Part shown: positions 45,101 to 60,680 of the stretch, in pieces
How positions within the stretch are numbered: the stretch's first letter is position 1
Layout: every line of letters begins with the position of its first letter
Origin: JAHKLT01 sp046197865
Lineage (GTDB): Archaea; Methanobacteriota; Methanobacteria; Methanobacteriales; Methanobacteriaceae
Assembly (NCBI RefSeq): GCF_046197865.1
Contig: NZ_CP166990.1
Location: 1,550,001-1,614,000 of the forward strand
DNA: 64,000 nt
Reading direction: 5' to 3'
Program-made: the position numbers and the translations under genes
The notes under the pieces: generated by a model
Database searches by the model: none
What the model saw: the letters and a program-made list of their open reading frames with translations, nothing else
What the model was told of the DNA's origin: nothing

Positions 45101-46072
45101 TCACTTAAATAACGATAAGTAAATCATTAAAAGATAATATAAGATAAATATTATCATTCCTGGATTTAAAAATATTGAAGATTTTTTTATAGCTAATTCT
45201 CCTTTAGGCAAGTCAACTTTTTTATAATATAAAATCATTATTAAAATTCCAACTAAAATTATAAGTAAAATACTCATAGAAAATCCAAAAGATAATAAAA
45301 CTCCAGGATTTGCAAGTGCTTGTGCTTCAGTTAAATTACTAATATCATGAGGAATTGCATTTTCTATAAATGAAGCTATATTAACACTTACAACAGATCC
45401 AAAAAAGTTTACAATCCCATGTAATGCAATAGTATATTCAATTTTACCTGTTTTAACATAAACTATTGAAAAAAATGCTCCAAGTAAAAAAGCATAGAAA
45501 AATTGACTGAAATTACCATGATAAAATGCAAATAAAGTAGCAGAAATTAATACAGAAGCAAGACCTCCATATTTAATAGATCTATCAATTAATAATTTTC
45601 TAAAGAATAATTCTTCAAATATTGGAGCTAAAATAACTGCAGCTATAAAAGTAGCCCATACTTCATTAGTTCCAATCATTTGACTAACAGGATTAGTAAT
45701 AGGAGAACCTAAATATCCTCCTATAATAGAAGTTATAGTTAGACCAATCATATTTCCAATATAAGTTAAAGAAAATGCTACTATAATACAAGCAATAAAC
45801 TTTAAAATACCCATATTCTTTTTTTCGATTTTATATTCTTTAGAAATCTTATTCATTACATAATAAAATAATGGAAATGGAATAATGTATGTTGCTATAG
45901 AAGAAATTATTGTAAGAAGGTTTACATCATTGACTATATTATTAGGAACTATTTGTAATATAATTCCGATAATTATTTGAATTATTATTGTAAAAAGAGT
46001 TAATCCCAAAAAAGCAAAACCAATTTTAGAGAAGAACTTTCTTCCTTGTTTTTCATCATTATTATTGTACAT
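45101..46072 (-). CDS. CPBP-family intramembrane metalloprotease
   Basis: About 323 residues with eight or so transmembrane helices. The glutamate motif E-E-L-F-F-R (EExxxR) lies near residue 155 and F-x-x-x-H as F-A-F-Y-H-G near 190, with a further N-rich motif (GIVNFFGS) later. This is the Abi/CAAX protease-like (CPBP) family. The substrate is unknown; bacterial relatives process peptides or confer bacteriocin immunity. The frame opens at TTG 46078; ATG at 46072 is the other choice, both after GGTG. Confidence 0.87.
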   Translation of the reverse strand: MYNNNDEKQGRKFFSKIGFAFLGLTLFTIIIQIIIGIILQIVPNNIVNDVNLLTIISSIATYIIPFPLFYYVMNKISKEYKIEKKNMGILKFIACIIVAFSLTYIGNMIGLTITSIIGGYLGSPITNPVSQMIGTNEVWATFIAAVILAPIFEELFFRKLLIDRSIKYGGLASVLISATLFAFYHGNFSQFFYAFLLGAFFSIVYVKTGKIEYTIALHGIVNFFGSVVSVNIASFIENAIPHDISNLTEAQALANPGVLLSFGFSMSILLIILVGILIMILYYKKVDLPKGELAIKKSSIFLNPGMIIFILYYLLMIYLSLFK

Positions 46073-46232
46073 AATCAAAATAACACCAAAATAAATTTGT
46101 ATTATACTAATTTTATTTAAACCAACATATAAGATTTTTTAAAATAAAAACTTTTCAAATGCTCTTTCAAAATTCCAATATATATAAAAGTAAAAAGTAT
46201 TAATTAACTTAGAAAATAAGTGGTTTGGTAAA

Positions 46233-48155
46233 ATGGATACAGAAGTTAAAAAATTACAAGATATTAAAGGAATTGGAGATAAATTATCTGAGAAAATATT
46301 ACAAAACGTTGGTGGAGAAGATAATTTAAATACCATAGTTAATGACATAGATATAGAAAAAATAAACAATATTGAAGGAATAAGTCAAAGAAAAGCTATT
46401 GAAATAATGAAACAGCTATTAAATAAACCAACAGACAATTTCATAAAAAGTGATAGGGCTTATGAAATTTATGAAGAAATACTTGAGAAAATACTACATT
46501 ATTCTAATACAAAATATTCAAAAAATAGAATATTGCTATTATCTCCATCAAATAGTCAAGAATATATTGATTCTCAAATTCAATGGATAATGAATGCTAA
46601 AGAAAAAGTATCAAAACTTCCAATAATAAAATTACGAGGGTTGATGAAAAATTTAAAAAGTTTAGAAGAAATAAGACCAGATTATGATCCTAGTAAAGTC
46701 ATTTTAGTAGAAAGTGATGAGGATAATGAATATTTAACTGATTTAGGTTTAAATAAGTATTATCCAATATTAACTGCAACTGATTCTCAATTATTTCAAG
46801 AAGAATTAATGAATTATGAGTTAATTTTTTATGTATATTCTCAAGGATTTCTAGATTTTGGAGATTTAAGTAATTTAATAATGATTCATATTGAAGAAAA
46901 AGAATATGAAATTATACCTGAGAAGATTATAAACTTCTTTACAGGTAATTATGAAATATTTGAAAAAGTTTATGAAATTCAAAAAATAAGAAACAACGAG
47001 TCTATACTTGGAGAAATATTACCAATAATAGAAGAAATTAATAATTTAGAAAAAAAAGAGGTTGATATTGACGAACTTGTAAGTTCTTTAAAAAAGGATA
47101 TGGATGATGAGTTAGAAAAGTCTATAAAAAATATTGATCTTGAAGGAAATGAAATTCTCAAGCTATTAAACAATGACTTTCCACCAAAAATACAAGAAAT
47201 ATTTGAGAATATTATCATTAAAAGAAAGAAAATTATCAAAGAAAAAACTACTTTAGATTTTGACCCATACCTTAGAAAATATCCAATCGAAATTGACACA
47301 CAAGAAATAGAAAGAGTAAAAAAAGAACAAACATCAAAAAAAGAAAATGATATATTTGATAAAAAAAAGTTAGCAGCTATTCAACTTGAAGCATTAAAGC
47401 AAACAGCTATTGAAGAAGTAAATGAAACAATAAAATTTGATTATGAATTTGCACTAGGTAGTTTTGCATATGAATATGGTTTAAATGCACCAAGTTTTAG
47501 TGAAGAAATACGTTTAGAAGAAGCATTGCATTTAGAATTATCACTTAAAAAAGATAACACCATACAAAAAATTAATTATAATTTAAATCCACATGATAAT
47601 ATTGCATTATTAACAGGAGCAAACAGTGGAGGAAAAACAACATTACTTGAAACACTAAGCCAAATATCAATAATGGCACAAATGGGACTTCCAGTAAAAG
47701 CAGAAAAAGCTGAAGTAAAGCTATTTAACGAAATATATCATTTTTCTAAAAAAAGATCATTAGATGCAGGAGCATTTGAATCATTTTTAAATGTCTTCTT
47801 ACCAATAGTAACAACAGATACAGAAAAATTAGTTTTATTAGATGAACTTGAAGGAATAACAGAATTAGAAGCAGCAGTTAAAATCATATCAAGTTTTATA
47901 GAAATGATAAGTGATTCAAATTCATATGGAGTCATAGTAACCCACATGGCACAAGAATTAATGAATTATACAGATGTTCGAGTAGATGGTATAGAAGCTA
48001 CAGGATTAGATGAAAACTATAATTTAATTGTAGATAGAACACCAAGAATGAATTATCTTGCAAAAAGTACACCAGAATTAATCTTAAAAAGAATATACAA
48101 TAATTCAGAAGGACGCTTAAAAGAAGTATATGGTAAAATACTTGAAAAATTCTAA
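46233..48155 (+). CDS. MutS-related ATPase with N-terminal helix-hairpin-helix
   Basis: 640 residues. Residues 4-65 are two helix-hairpin-helix motifs (I-K-G-I-G-D-K-L and I-E-G-I-S-Q-R-K-A). A long helical middle includes a coiled coil. The C-terminal MutS-type ATPase has Walker A G-A-N-S-G-G-K-T near 462, a D-A-G-A-F-E-S-F segment, and the Walker B L-L-D-E-L near 532. It lacks the MutS mismatch-binding domain and the Smr domain of MutS2, so it belongs to an archaeal MutS-like group. DNA binding via HhH suggests a role in recombination or repair. A TATA box, AATATATATAAAAG, is at about 46178-46191. Confidence 0.85.
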   Translation: MDTEVKKLQDIKGIGDKLSEKILQNVGGEDNLNTIVNDIDIEKINNIEGISQRKAIEIMKQLLNKPTDNFIKSDRAYEIYEEILEKILHYSNTKYSKNRILLLSPSNSQEYIDSQIQWIMNAKEKVSKLPIIKLRGLMKNLKSLEEIRPDYDPSKVILVESDEDNEYLTDLGLNKYYPILTATDSQLFQEELMNYELIFYVYSQGFLDFGDLSNLIMIHIEEKEYEIIPEKIINFFTGNYEIFEKVYEIQKIRNNESILGEILPIIEEINNLEKKEVDIDELVSSLKKDMDDELEKSIKNIDLEGNEILKLLNNDFPPKIQEIFENIIIKRKKIIKEKTTLDFDPYLRKYPIEIDTQEIERVKKEQTSKKENDIFDKKKLAAIQLEALKQTAIEEVNETIKFDYEFALGSFAYEYGLNAPSFSEEIRLEEALHLELSLKKDNTIQKINYNLNPHDNIALLTGANSGGKTTLLETLSQISIMAQMGLPVKAEKAEVKLFNEIYHFSKKRSLDAGAFESFLNVFLPIVTTDTEKLVLLDELEGITELEAAVKIISSFIEMISDSNSYGVIVTHMAQELMNYTDVRVDGIEATGLDENYNLIVDRTPRMNYLAKSTPELILKRIYNNSEGRLKEVYGKILEKF

Positions 48156-48184
48156 AATAAAATAATTAAAATAAGAGTAAAGAA

Positions 48185-48307
48185 GGCTGGCAGCGAAATG
48201 AAATTCCCATAGATATCTCCATAGTACACAAACAAAACACGAACAGACTTAACTTCTGGGATCGGAACGAGACCAGGTATAACCCCGACGCTATGACCGC
48301 CAAACCT
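48185..48307 (-). rRNA. 5S rRNA, distal copy
   Basis: 123 bases with the usual 5S pattern on the minus strand (AGGTTTGGCGGTCATAGCG at the 5' end, GAAGTTAAG in the middle, GCTGCCAGCC at the 3' end). The visible sequence is identical to the other 5S copy at 48642-48764. It is separated from that copy by a structured RNA with its own promoter, so it might be transcribed apart from the main operon. Confidence 0.93.
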
Positions 48308-48363
48308 AATTATAATAAAAGTATGTAAATGATAATATATAAATGTATCGTAATAATTAATTT

Positions 48364-48525
48364 TGCCCGTATACTAACTCTCTTGATTCACAGGTAGTTT
48401 ACCCTTTCCTCCACGAGTAACCCTCGAAACGGGCAGCCTATCTAATGCTGGGTTTCTCCTAATCATAGACAGCAATAGCTTTCCTCATAGAAGGACCATA
48501 GGCATCAGTCATATAAATGATGCGA
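48364..48525 (-). ncRNA. Unclassified structured RNA between two 5S genes
   Basis: About 162 bases, much richer in GC than its flanks. On the minus strand there is a GCATCA/TGATGC hairpin (48502-48523). A first domain is closed by GCCTAT/ATAGGC (48498-48503 with 48436-48441). A second is closed by a 7-bp TGCCCGT/ACGGGCA helix (48429-48435 with 48364-48370) enclosing a CGAG/CTCG hairpin. A TATA-like ATTATATACTA lies about 25 bases upstream of the 5' edge (48545-48558). A GAGGAAAG segment recalls RNase P but the required end pairing is absent. I know no family that fits. Confidence 0.6.
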
Positions 48526-48544
48526 CAATAATAAATATGTAAAA

Positions 48545-48558
48545 AATAGTATATAATA
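48545..48558 (-). promoter_or_regulatory. TATA box for the RNA between the 5S genes
   Basis: Minus-strand TTATATACTAT lies 20-30 bases before the first helix of the structured RNA, giving that RNA and possibly the distal 5S their own promoter. Confidence 0.4.
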
Positions 48559-48641
48559 ATTTGCATTTTAAAAAAAGATCAAATAACAAAATACAATAAA
48601 ATAAACAAAACAAAAAAAACAATAAAAGTAAGAGTAAAGAA

Positions 48642-48764
48642 GGCTGGCAGCGAAATGAAATTCCCATAGATATCTCCATAGTACACAAACAAAACACGAA
48701 CAGACTTAACTTCTGGGATCGGAACGAGACCAGGTATAACCCCGACGCTATGACCGCCAAACCT
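48642..48764 (-). rRNA. 5S rRNA, operon copy
   Basis: Sits about 120 bases after the 23S 3' end on the minus strand, as expected for an archaeal rRNA operon. 123 bases, identical in visible sequence to 48185-48307. The match extends some 15 bases beyond the 3' end, which suggests a recent tandem duplication. Confidence 0.95.
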
Positions 48765-48822
48765 AAATTAAATTGATAAGAATAATTAAACAATAAAAAT
48801 TGAATTATAAAATATTAAAAAA

Positions 48823-48866
48823 CCATGCATTTTCACCCTAACTGAATACACCAAACCAAATTATTG
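48823..48866 (-). other. 23S rRNA processing stem, 3' arm
   Basis: AACCAAATTATTG at 48854-48866 is complementary in 12 of 13 positions to 51945-51957. The CCATGCAT and ACCCT segments at 48823-48840 also match AGGGT and ATGCACGG at 51971-51988. The arms flank the 23S gene and can form the helix cut by the archaeal splicing endonuclease. Confidence 0.55.
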
Positions 48867-48884
48867 GATTAAATTCCCAAACTA

Positions 48885-51875
<2,991 letters not shown>

Positions 51876-51944
51876 AAAAATAATAAAAATTATCTAAAGT
51901 ATTAAACTAGTAAACTTACCTTTCTACGTTTGATTAATTTCAAA

Positions 51945-51988
51945 CAATAATCTGGTTAGTTAGTGCCAGTAGGGTTACTTATGCACGG
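51945..51988 (-). other. 23S rRNA processing stem, 5' arm
   Basis: Complement of 48823-48866, in the spacer between tRNA-Ala and 23S. The rest of this 239-base spacer (51876-52114) shows no gene. Confidence 0.55.
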
Positions 51989-52114
51989 ATTTTTATAATA
52001 ATAAAATGAATTATTATTGATAACAATCCCTTCACACCTATTTTATATTAAAATGGTGCTGCACTTAAATAAATATTAATCATCAAATTATATACAACAT
52101 GTATTAAAATGAAA

Positions 52115-52188
<74 letters not shown>

Positions 52189-52204
52189 ATCGATATAAGA
52201 ATAA

Positions 52205-52218
52205 TGGTTTTGTAGATG
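52205..52218 (-). other. 16S rRNA processing stem, 3' arm
   Basis: TGGTTTTGTAGATG is a perfect 14-base complement of CATCTACAAAACCA at 53909-53922, and a weaker pairing continues inward (TTTGATT). Together they flank the 16S gene and form the processing helix. Confidence 0.7.
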
Positions 52219-52311
52219 ATTTAGTGTTTGATTGCTACATCAGAAAGACAATAACAAAACATGTATACCTTAAACACACAAATTACAAATTATACTTTAA
52301 ATATTAAGTAT

Positions 52312-53786
<1,475 letters not shown>

Positions 53787-54316
53787 TGACAGAAAAATTA
53801 ATAAACATAAATAACTAAATTTATTGAAGTAAAAGTACTCAAAAAATATAGACAGGTTACACAATAATATCAATCATTATCCAAAATAATAACAATCAAA
53901 TATCACCACATCTACAAAACCAACATCACACCTAACAAAAATATTAAGTGCTCATAAAAAATCATGAAATAATAATATAATACTAATGATTAAAATCATA
54001 AACATGAATAAAATTTAGCTACATGTGGAAATGCAGTCATCATAGTCGAAATGTTGATATACATTAAACTTAGACCAACGCCATAAAACACATAGCACAA
54101 CTATTATACAAACACATAACACTAACAAATTCAACTAGAAATTATTGCAAAAATTATTATTTGTTAAAAATAATGATTAATAATAGAAATAATATAATAA
54201 ATAAATAATTTTAATTCTTAAATAGCTTAAATATTAATCATAATCAAATTTTTCAATATAAATTATAAAATGTATTAACAAGGTTAAACATAATATATTA
54301 TATAGGAGGGATAATT
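53787..54316. other. rRNA leader and divergent promoter region
   Basis: 530 bases without a gene. It holds the 5' arm of the 16S processing stem (53909-53922) and, on the minus strand, a TATAAT-containing stretch near 54100-54108 that may be the rRNA promoter. A GGAGGG ribosome site for the plus-strand CDGSH gene is at 54304-54309. The stretch 54000-54075 is richer in GC than its surroundings and may be leader RNA; nothing else was recognised. Confidence 0.5.
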
Positions 54317-55018
54317 ATGAAAATTAAAGTTACAAAAAATGGGCCTTATATTGTAAGTGGAAATGTTCCATTGTATAAAGGAGAAATTATAGTTGATAAT
54401 GAAAATTATCCGACTAATTATGACAACAAAGAAAAAATTGATACAGAAGAAACATATGCTCTTTGTAGGTGTGGAAAATCAAAAAATTATCCATTTTGCG
54501 ATGCCTCTCATTTAACTAATAATTTTGATGGAACAGAAATAGCTAAAAAACATATTACAAATGATGATATTAATATTTCTGAAAGTGAAAAACTAAAATT
54601 AGAAGATATCCCTAGTTTATGTGATCATTCCAGGTTTTGTACTAGAAATGGAGGAGTTAGAAAACTTATGGAAAAAGGAGATACAGATCATGAATCTTTT
54701 GAAAATGCTAAAAAAGAAGCTACATTATGTCCTTCTGGTAGACTAACAATTATAGATAAAACTAATAATGAAAGTACAAATAAGCAATCTGACCCTGAAA
54801 TAGTTCTTTTATTTGATAATGGTCAAAATAAAAATGGTCCTATTTGGGTCAGAGGAGATATAGCTATTGAATGTGAAGACGGTCAAGAATATGATAATAG
54901 AAATCGTTACACACTATGTCGTTGTGGAAAATCTGAAAATAAACCATCTTGTGATGGAAGTCATTGGGTGAGTGAAGGATTTCAAAAAAAGTTTAAAAAA
55001 AGATGGAAAATAGATTAA
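54317..55018 (+). CDS. CDGSH iron-sulfur domain protein, two domains
   Basis: 233 residues with two CDGSH-type 2Fe-2S motifs: C-R-C-G-K-S-x4-P-F-C-D-A-S-H near residues 52-67 and C-R-C-G-K-S-x4-P-S-C-D-G-S-H near 205-220. Between them is a Cys-containing region (L-C-D-H-S-R-F-C, C-P-S-G-R-L) like the divergent 4Fe-4S mono-cluster domain of this family. It probably acts in redox or iron-sulfur handling; the partner is unknown. GGAGGG is spaced well before the ATG. Confidence 0.88.
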   Translation: MKIKVTKNGPYIVSGNVPLYKGEIIVDNENYPTNYDNKEKIDTEETYALCRCGKSKNYPFCDASHLTNNFDGTEIAKKHITNDDINISESEKLKLEDIPSLCDHSRFCTRNGGVRKLMEKGDTDHESFENAKKEATLCPSGRLTIIDKTNNESTNKQSDPEIVLLFDNGQNKNGPIWVRGDIAIECEDGQEYDNRNRYTLCRCGKSENKPSCDGSHWVSEGFQKKFKKRWKID

Positions 55019-55097
55019 AAATTTTAATAAACATGAATTTATTTATTTTATAATACTATTTTGTTAAATGGTATTTATATTTTTCTATAATAATTAA

Positions 55098-57081
<1,984 letters not shown>

Positions 57082-57139
57082 CTAAGCTATTATAAATTTA
57101 TATATAATTATAATTAATAAATTTAATTTAAGGTATAAA

Positions 57140-58234
57140 ATGGAAATTGAAAATTTAACAAAAGAAATGAGAAATTATGCAATTGAGCATGATAAAGGGA
57201 AAAGTCCATCTCAAGTTGCTGCTAGTTGGTATGGTGATGATTTAACTTATTCAGGTTCAGGTAAAACAATTTTTATAATTTTACCAACATCAGGTTGTTC
57301 TTGGGCTCTTGGAGATAGTGGAGGTTGTACAATGTGCAGTTATACTTCAGATACTACTTTAGAACCTATAGCTGATGAGGATGTTATAGAATTATTTGAA
57401 AATCATTTAAATCGCCACCCATATAAAGAAGATTATGAAAATGGTGAGAAGATTGCTATTAAGCTATTTGCATCTGGAAGTTTTCTAAATCCTCATGAGC
57501 TATCTATTAATTGTAGGGATGAAATTTTAAAAATAATAGCTAATACTAAAGAAATTAGTGAAATTGTTGTTGAATCTAGACCAGAATATATAAAAGAAGA
57601 AATTATTGATGATATCTTTGAAATTATTGACGATAAGTTATTTGAAATAGCTATTGGTCTTGAAACATCAAATGATAATACAAGATTAAATAAAATAAAT
57701 AAAGGTTTCACATTAAAAGATTTTAATGATTCTGTAAAATTAATTTCTAAATTGAATTTAGAAAAAGGATATAATCTCAAGTCTAAAGCTTATATTTTTA
57801 TTAAACCCATTTTATTAAATGAAAAAGAAGCTATTGATGAGGCAATTGAAAGTGCTGCTCATTGTGAAAAAACAGGAGTTAGTAGAATATCATTTTGTCC
57901 TGCAACAATTCACAGCAAAACATTAATTGAAAGAATGTGGAGAAATGGATCTTATAAAGCTCCTTGGATTTGGAGTACTATAGAAGTTATAAACACTGTT
58001 CGTTCAAACTTTAAAATTCCTGCATTACTTGATACATCAGGTTTTGGTTCAAGAAGAGGACCATATAACTGTAAAAAATGTAATAAAGATTTGAAACATG
58101 AAATTATTAAGTCTAATTTAAATCAAAGTATTATTGATTTTGATTGTGAATGTAAATCAGAATGGATTGGAGAAGTTAAACATTCCAATATGAATTATTC
58201 TAAAACATTTATTAAACATCTTCCATTGTATTAA
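57140..58234 (+). CDS. Archaeosine biosynthesis radical SAM protein RaSEA-like
   Basis: 364 residues. The N-terminal motif T-S-G-C-S-W-A-L-G-D-S-G-G-C-T-M-C-S-Y (Cys near 54, 63 and 66) fits the RaSEA family, which works with ArcS to convert preQ0-lysine-modified tRNA to archaeosine at position 15. A radical SAM barrel follows, then a C-terminal zinc-like C-K-K-C ... C-E-C segment near 314-340. The distance between the first two Cys is longer than the classic CxxxCxxC, as in that family. Divergent from the SplB-like gene. Confidence 0.82.
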   Translation: MEIENLTKEMRNYAIEHDKGKSPSQVAASWYGDDLTYSGSGKTIFIILPTSGCSWALGDSGGCTMCSYTSDTTLEPIADEDVIELFENHLNRHPYKEDYENGEKIAIKLFASGSFLNPHELSINCRDEILKIIANTKEISEIVVESRPEYIKEEIIDDIFEIIDDKLFEIAIGLETSNDNTRLNKINKGFTLKDFNDSVKLISKLNLEKGYNLKSKAYIFIKPILLNEKEAIDEAIESAAHCEKTGVSRISFCPATIHSKTLIERMWRNGSYKAPWIWSTIEVINTVRSNFKIPALLDTSGFGSRRGPYNCKKCNKDLKHEIIKSNLNQSIIDFDCECKSEWIGEVKHSNMNYSKTFIKHLPLY

Positions 58235-58302
58235 AGGTAGAAAAATAATATATATTTAAAAAATTATAATATTAATTAGTGATTTTTTGGAGTTAAAAAA
58301 TT

Positions 58303-58785
58303 ATGAAGAATGAATTAATTAGTATAATAGGAATTATTTTAGGTTTAGTGATAATTGCATTTCCTATGTTCGGAGTAATAGGGGCAAGTGCAATTGTAGG
58401 ATTATCTATCCTTCTAATGGGTATTTATTTCTTAATAGTAGGGGTGAACTTAGTAGATTATAATAAGACCGGAGGTATTTTAAATACTTTTTTAGGAGTA
58501 ATAATGATTATTTTGAGTCTTGGACTTATTTTTAATCCTGATTTATTTGCATTTTTAGCTGCTATAACTGTTTATTTAGCAGGAATATTTTTAATTATAA
58601 TTGGTGTTATGACCTTAATTACAAGCCGCAACAGTCAATATGGATTTTGGATGGGAATACTTGGAATTATTTTAGGTGTAATATACATTATTTTAGGTAG
58701 CTATATATCAGATCCATTTATACTTGGTTGTTTAATTGGTATTTGGTTAGTAGTTAGCGGTGTTTTCAGATTATTAGATAAATAA
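58303..58785 (+). CDS. DUF308 (HdeD-like) membrane protein
   Basis: 160 residues with six hydrophobic helices in pairs of similar pattern, rich in Gly and Ile, as in DUF308/HdeD proteins. Function unknown in archaea; HdeD is tied to acid stress in enteric bacteria. The gene is preceded by a short leader with TGGAG about 10 bases before the ATG. It stands alone. Confidence 0.8.
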   Translation: MKNELISIIGIILGLVIIAFPMFGVIGASAIVGLSILLMGIYFLIVGVNLVDYNKTGGILNTFLGVIMIILSLGLIFNPDLFAFLAAITVYLAGIFLIIIGVMTLITSRNSQYGFWMGILGIILGVIYIILGSYISDPFILGCLIGIWLVVSGVFRLLDK

Positions 58786-58892
58786 TAATCTCTTTTTTAT
58801 TTTTTTACATAAATTTAAATATAATCAAATAAATAAATAATCAGTAGAGTTGATTATCATCATTATTGATAATTTTATAGGAGGTTATATTT

Positions 58893-59306
58893 TTGGATAT
58901 GAATGATAGCTATGGTTATGTACTAGGATCAATACTTCAAAAATTTGGAGAGCAATTTGATAAAGCTTTAGAGAACTATTCAATTACAACAAATGATTAT
59001 AGAGTATTAATGGCAGTTAATAATAAACCTAACATTAATCAAAAAGAAGTAGGGCAAATGTTAAAAATTGATAGAACTACTATAGTACATATTATCGATA
59101 ATCTTGAAGATAATAATTATTTAATAAGGATTAAAAATCCCAATGACAGGCGTTCATTTCAATTGTCTCTTACAAAAAAAGGTGAAAACATATTAGAGCC
59201 AATATGTGAAGTTAGAGATGAAATTCATGATGATTGTTTAAAAAATCTAAGTAAAAATCAAAAAAAAGTACTTAGAGAAATTTGTAAAAAAATAGGAGAT
59301 GATTAA
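58893..59306 (+). CDS. MarR-family transcriptional regulator
   Basis: 137-residue winged-helix repressor. The recognition-helix region K-E-V-G-Q-M-L-K-I-D-R-T-T-I-V-H-I-I-D-N-L is near 52-72, followed by the wing R-x-x-N-P-x-D-R-R-S near 84. TAGGAGG lies eight bases before a TTG at 58893, which is the better start than the ATG at 58899. It directly precedes a MATE efflux gene and probably represses the pair in the absence of a ligand, as is common for MarR-MATE pairs. Confidence 0.88.
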   Translation: MDMNDSYGYVLGSILQKFGEQFDKALENYSITTNDYRVLMAVNNKPNINQKEVGQMLKIDRTTIVHIIDNLEDNNYLIRIKNPNDRRSFQLSLTKKGENILEPICEVRDEIHDDCLKNLSKNQKKVLREICKKIGDD

Positions 59307-60680
59307 ATTACAACTACTGATAATAAAACAGAAGGAGTATCCTTACTTTTAGGAGATCCAAAAAGAGCAGTTTTAAAATTATCCATACCTATGATAATAG
59401 CTATGGTTATAAATTCATTATATTCATTAATAGATGGAATATGGGTAGCTGGTCTTGGAGATATGGCTTTAGCTGCAGTAGGATTCGTAACCCCATTATA
59501 CATGATTGTATTTGGTTTTTCAAATGGAATCGGATCAGGTGCAACAGCAGTAATATCTAAATATATAGGTGCTAAAAACAAAAAAGAAGCAGATAATGCA
59601 GCAATACATGTAATACTTCTAACAATAATTCTTACAATATTATTTACACTTATTTTATTAATATTTTTAAAACCAATATTATTAGTATTAGGGGCTGGAC
59701 CTACAGTTGATTTGGCTATGGACTATGGTAATGTATTATTTTTAGGAACTATATTTATTGTATTTTCATCTACTTCATATGGAATTTTAAGAGCAGAAGG
59801 AAATGTTAAAAAAACTACATATGCAATGTTATTTGGAGCTATTTTAAATATGGTTTTAGATCCAATTTTCATTTATTATCTAGGTTTAGGTGTTAGTGGT
59901 GCAGCTTATGCAACTATATTATCTATGTGTTTAGTTTGTCTTTTGATAGTATATTGGTTTTTAAAAGACACATATATTAAATTTAATATAAAAGATTTTA
60001 TTTATGAAAATAAAATTATTAAAGAACTTTTAAATGTAGGAATACCTGCTGGTGTTGAATTCATGTTTATAAGTCTTTTAGCTATAGCTTTAAATGCTAT
60101 TTTAATGATTGTATCAGGAGTAGATGGAGTTACAATTTATACTGGAGGTTGGAGAGTTGTTGCTGTTTTAATGGTTATCCCTATAGCTATTGGGATGTCT
60201 GTTATGGCAATTAGTGGTGCAAATCTTGGTGCACGTAAATTTGATAATATTGATATAGCTCATAACTATGCAATAAAAATAGGAACATTAATAATGGTAA
60301 TTATATCTATAGCTGTCTTTATATTAGCTCCTTATATCAGTTATTTATTTGCATATACTCCTCAAACTGCACATATTTTGCCTCAAATGACCGAATTTTT
60401 ACAAATTACATGTGTATTTTACATATTTTTCCCATTAGGAGTTATATCCACTTCAACATTCCAAGGTCTTGGAAAAGGGATGAATTCTCTTATAGTAGCT
60501 TTTATAAGAGCTGTACTTCTTCAGATAATATTTTCATATATATTTGCAGTTATATTAAACCTAGGTCAAACTGGTGTTTGGTATGGAATTATATTTGGAA
60601 ATGCTGCTGGTGCAATAATAGCATATATTTGGTCAAAACATTATATTAAAAGTCTTGAAGAAAAAGAAGAAATTATTTAG
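59307..60680 (+). CDS. MATE-family multidrug efflux transporter with predicted ATT start
   Basis: 457 residues from the codon right after the MarR stop. The first in-frame ATG (59391) would remove 28 residues, including the L-G-D-P-K-R-A-V-L-K-L-S-I-P-M segment that is a standard MATE N-terminus. No ATG, GTG or TTG fits upstream. AGGAGATGAT at 59295-59304 is well placed only for the ATT at 59307. Twelve predicted transmembrane helices follow, including the G-x-G-x-G and P-x-G-V-E segments. Exports cationic compounds by Na+ or H+ exchange. The end overlaps the convergent methyltransferase by 8 bases. Confidence 0.85.
   Translation: MTTTDNKTEGVSLLLGDPKRAVLKLSIPMIIAMVINSLYSLIDGIWVAGLGDMALAAVGFVTPLYMIVFGFSNGIGSGATAVISKYIGAKNKKEADNAAIHVILLTIILTILFTLILLIFLKPILLVLGAGPTVDLAMDYGNVLFLGTIFIVFSSTSYGILRAEGNVKKTTYAMLFGAILNMVLDPIFIYYLGLGVSGAAYATILSMCLVCLLIVYWFLKDTYIKFNIKDFIYENKIIKELLNVGIPAGVEFMFISLLAIALNAILMIVSGVDGVTIYTGGWRVVAVLMVIPIAIGMSVMAISGANLGARKFDNIDIAHNYAIKIGTLIMVIISIAVFILAPYISYLFAYTPQTAHILPQMTEFLQITCVFYIFFPLGVISTSTFQGLGKGMNSLIVAFIRAVLLQIIFSYIFAVILNLGQTGVWYGIIFGNAAGAIIAYIWSKHYIKSLEEKEEII

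Noticed and set aside
46139..46369. A 76-codon minus-strand frame over the MutS-like gene start.
   Set aside because: It overlaps the promoter and start of a well-supported gene and has no signals of its own.
48364..48435. A tRNA, because a 7-bp acceptor-like helix closes about 72 bases.
   Set aside because: There is no T arm with TTC-type loop and no sensible anticodon arm on either strand.
48364..48525. RNase P RNA, suggested by GAGGAAAG.
   Set aside because: No pairing between the 5' and 3' ends, no clear second universal region, and too short for the type A form. Left as unclassified; an Rfam search would settle it.
48509..48793. A 94-codon minus-strand frame over the operon 5S copy.
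   Set aside because: It covers the 5S gene and promoter-like AT-rich sequence and has no ribosome site.
54000..54075. Possible box C/D RNA (ATGATGA on the minus strand).
   Set aside because: No matching CTGA box D within range was found; more likely part of the rRNA leader.
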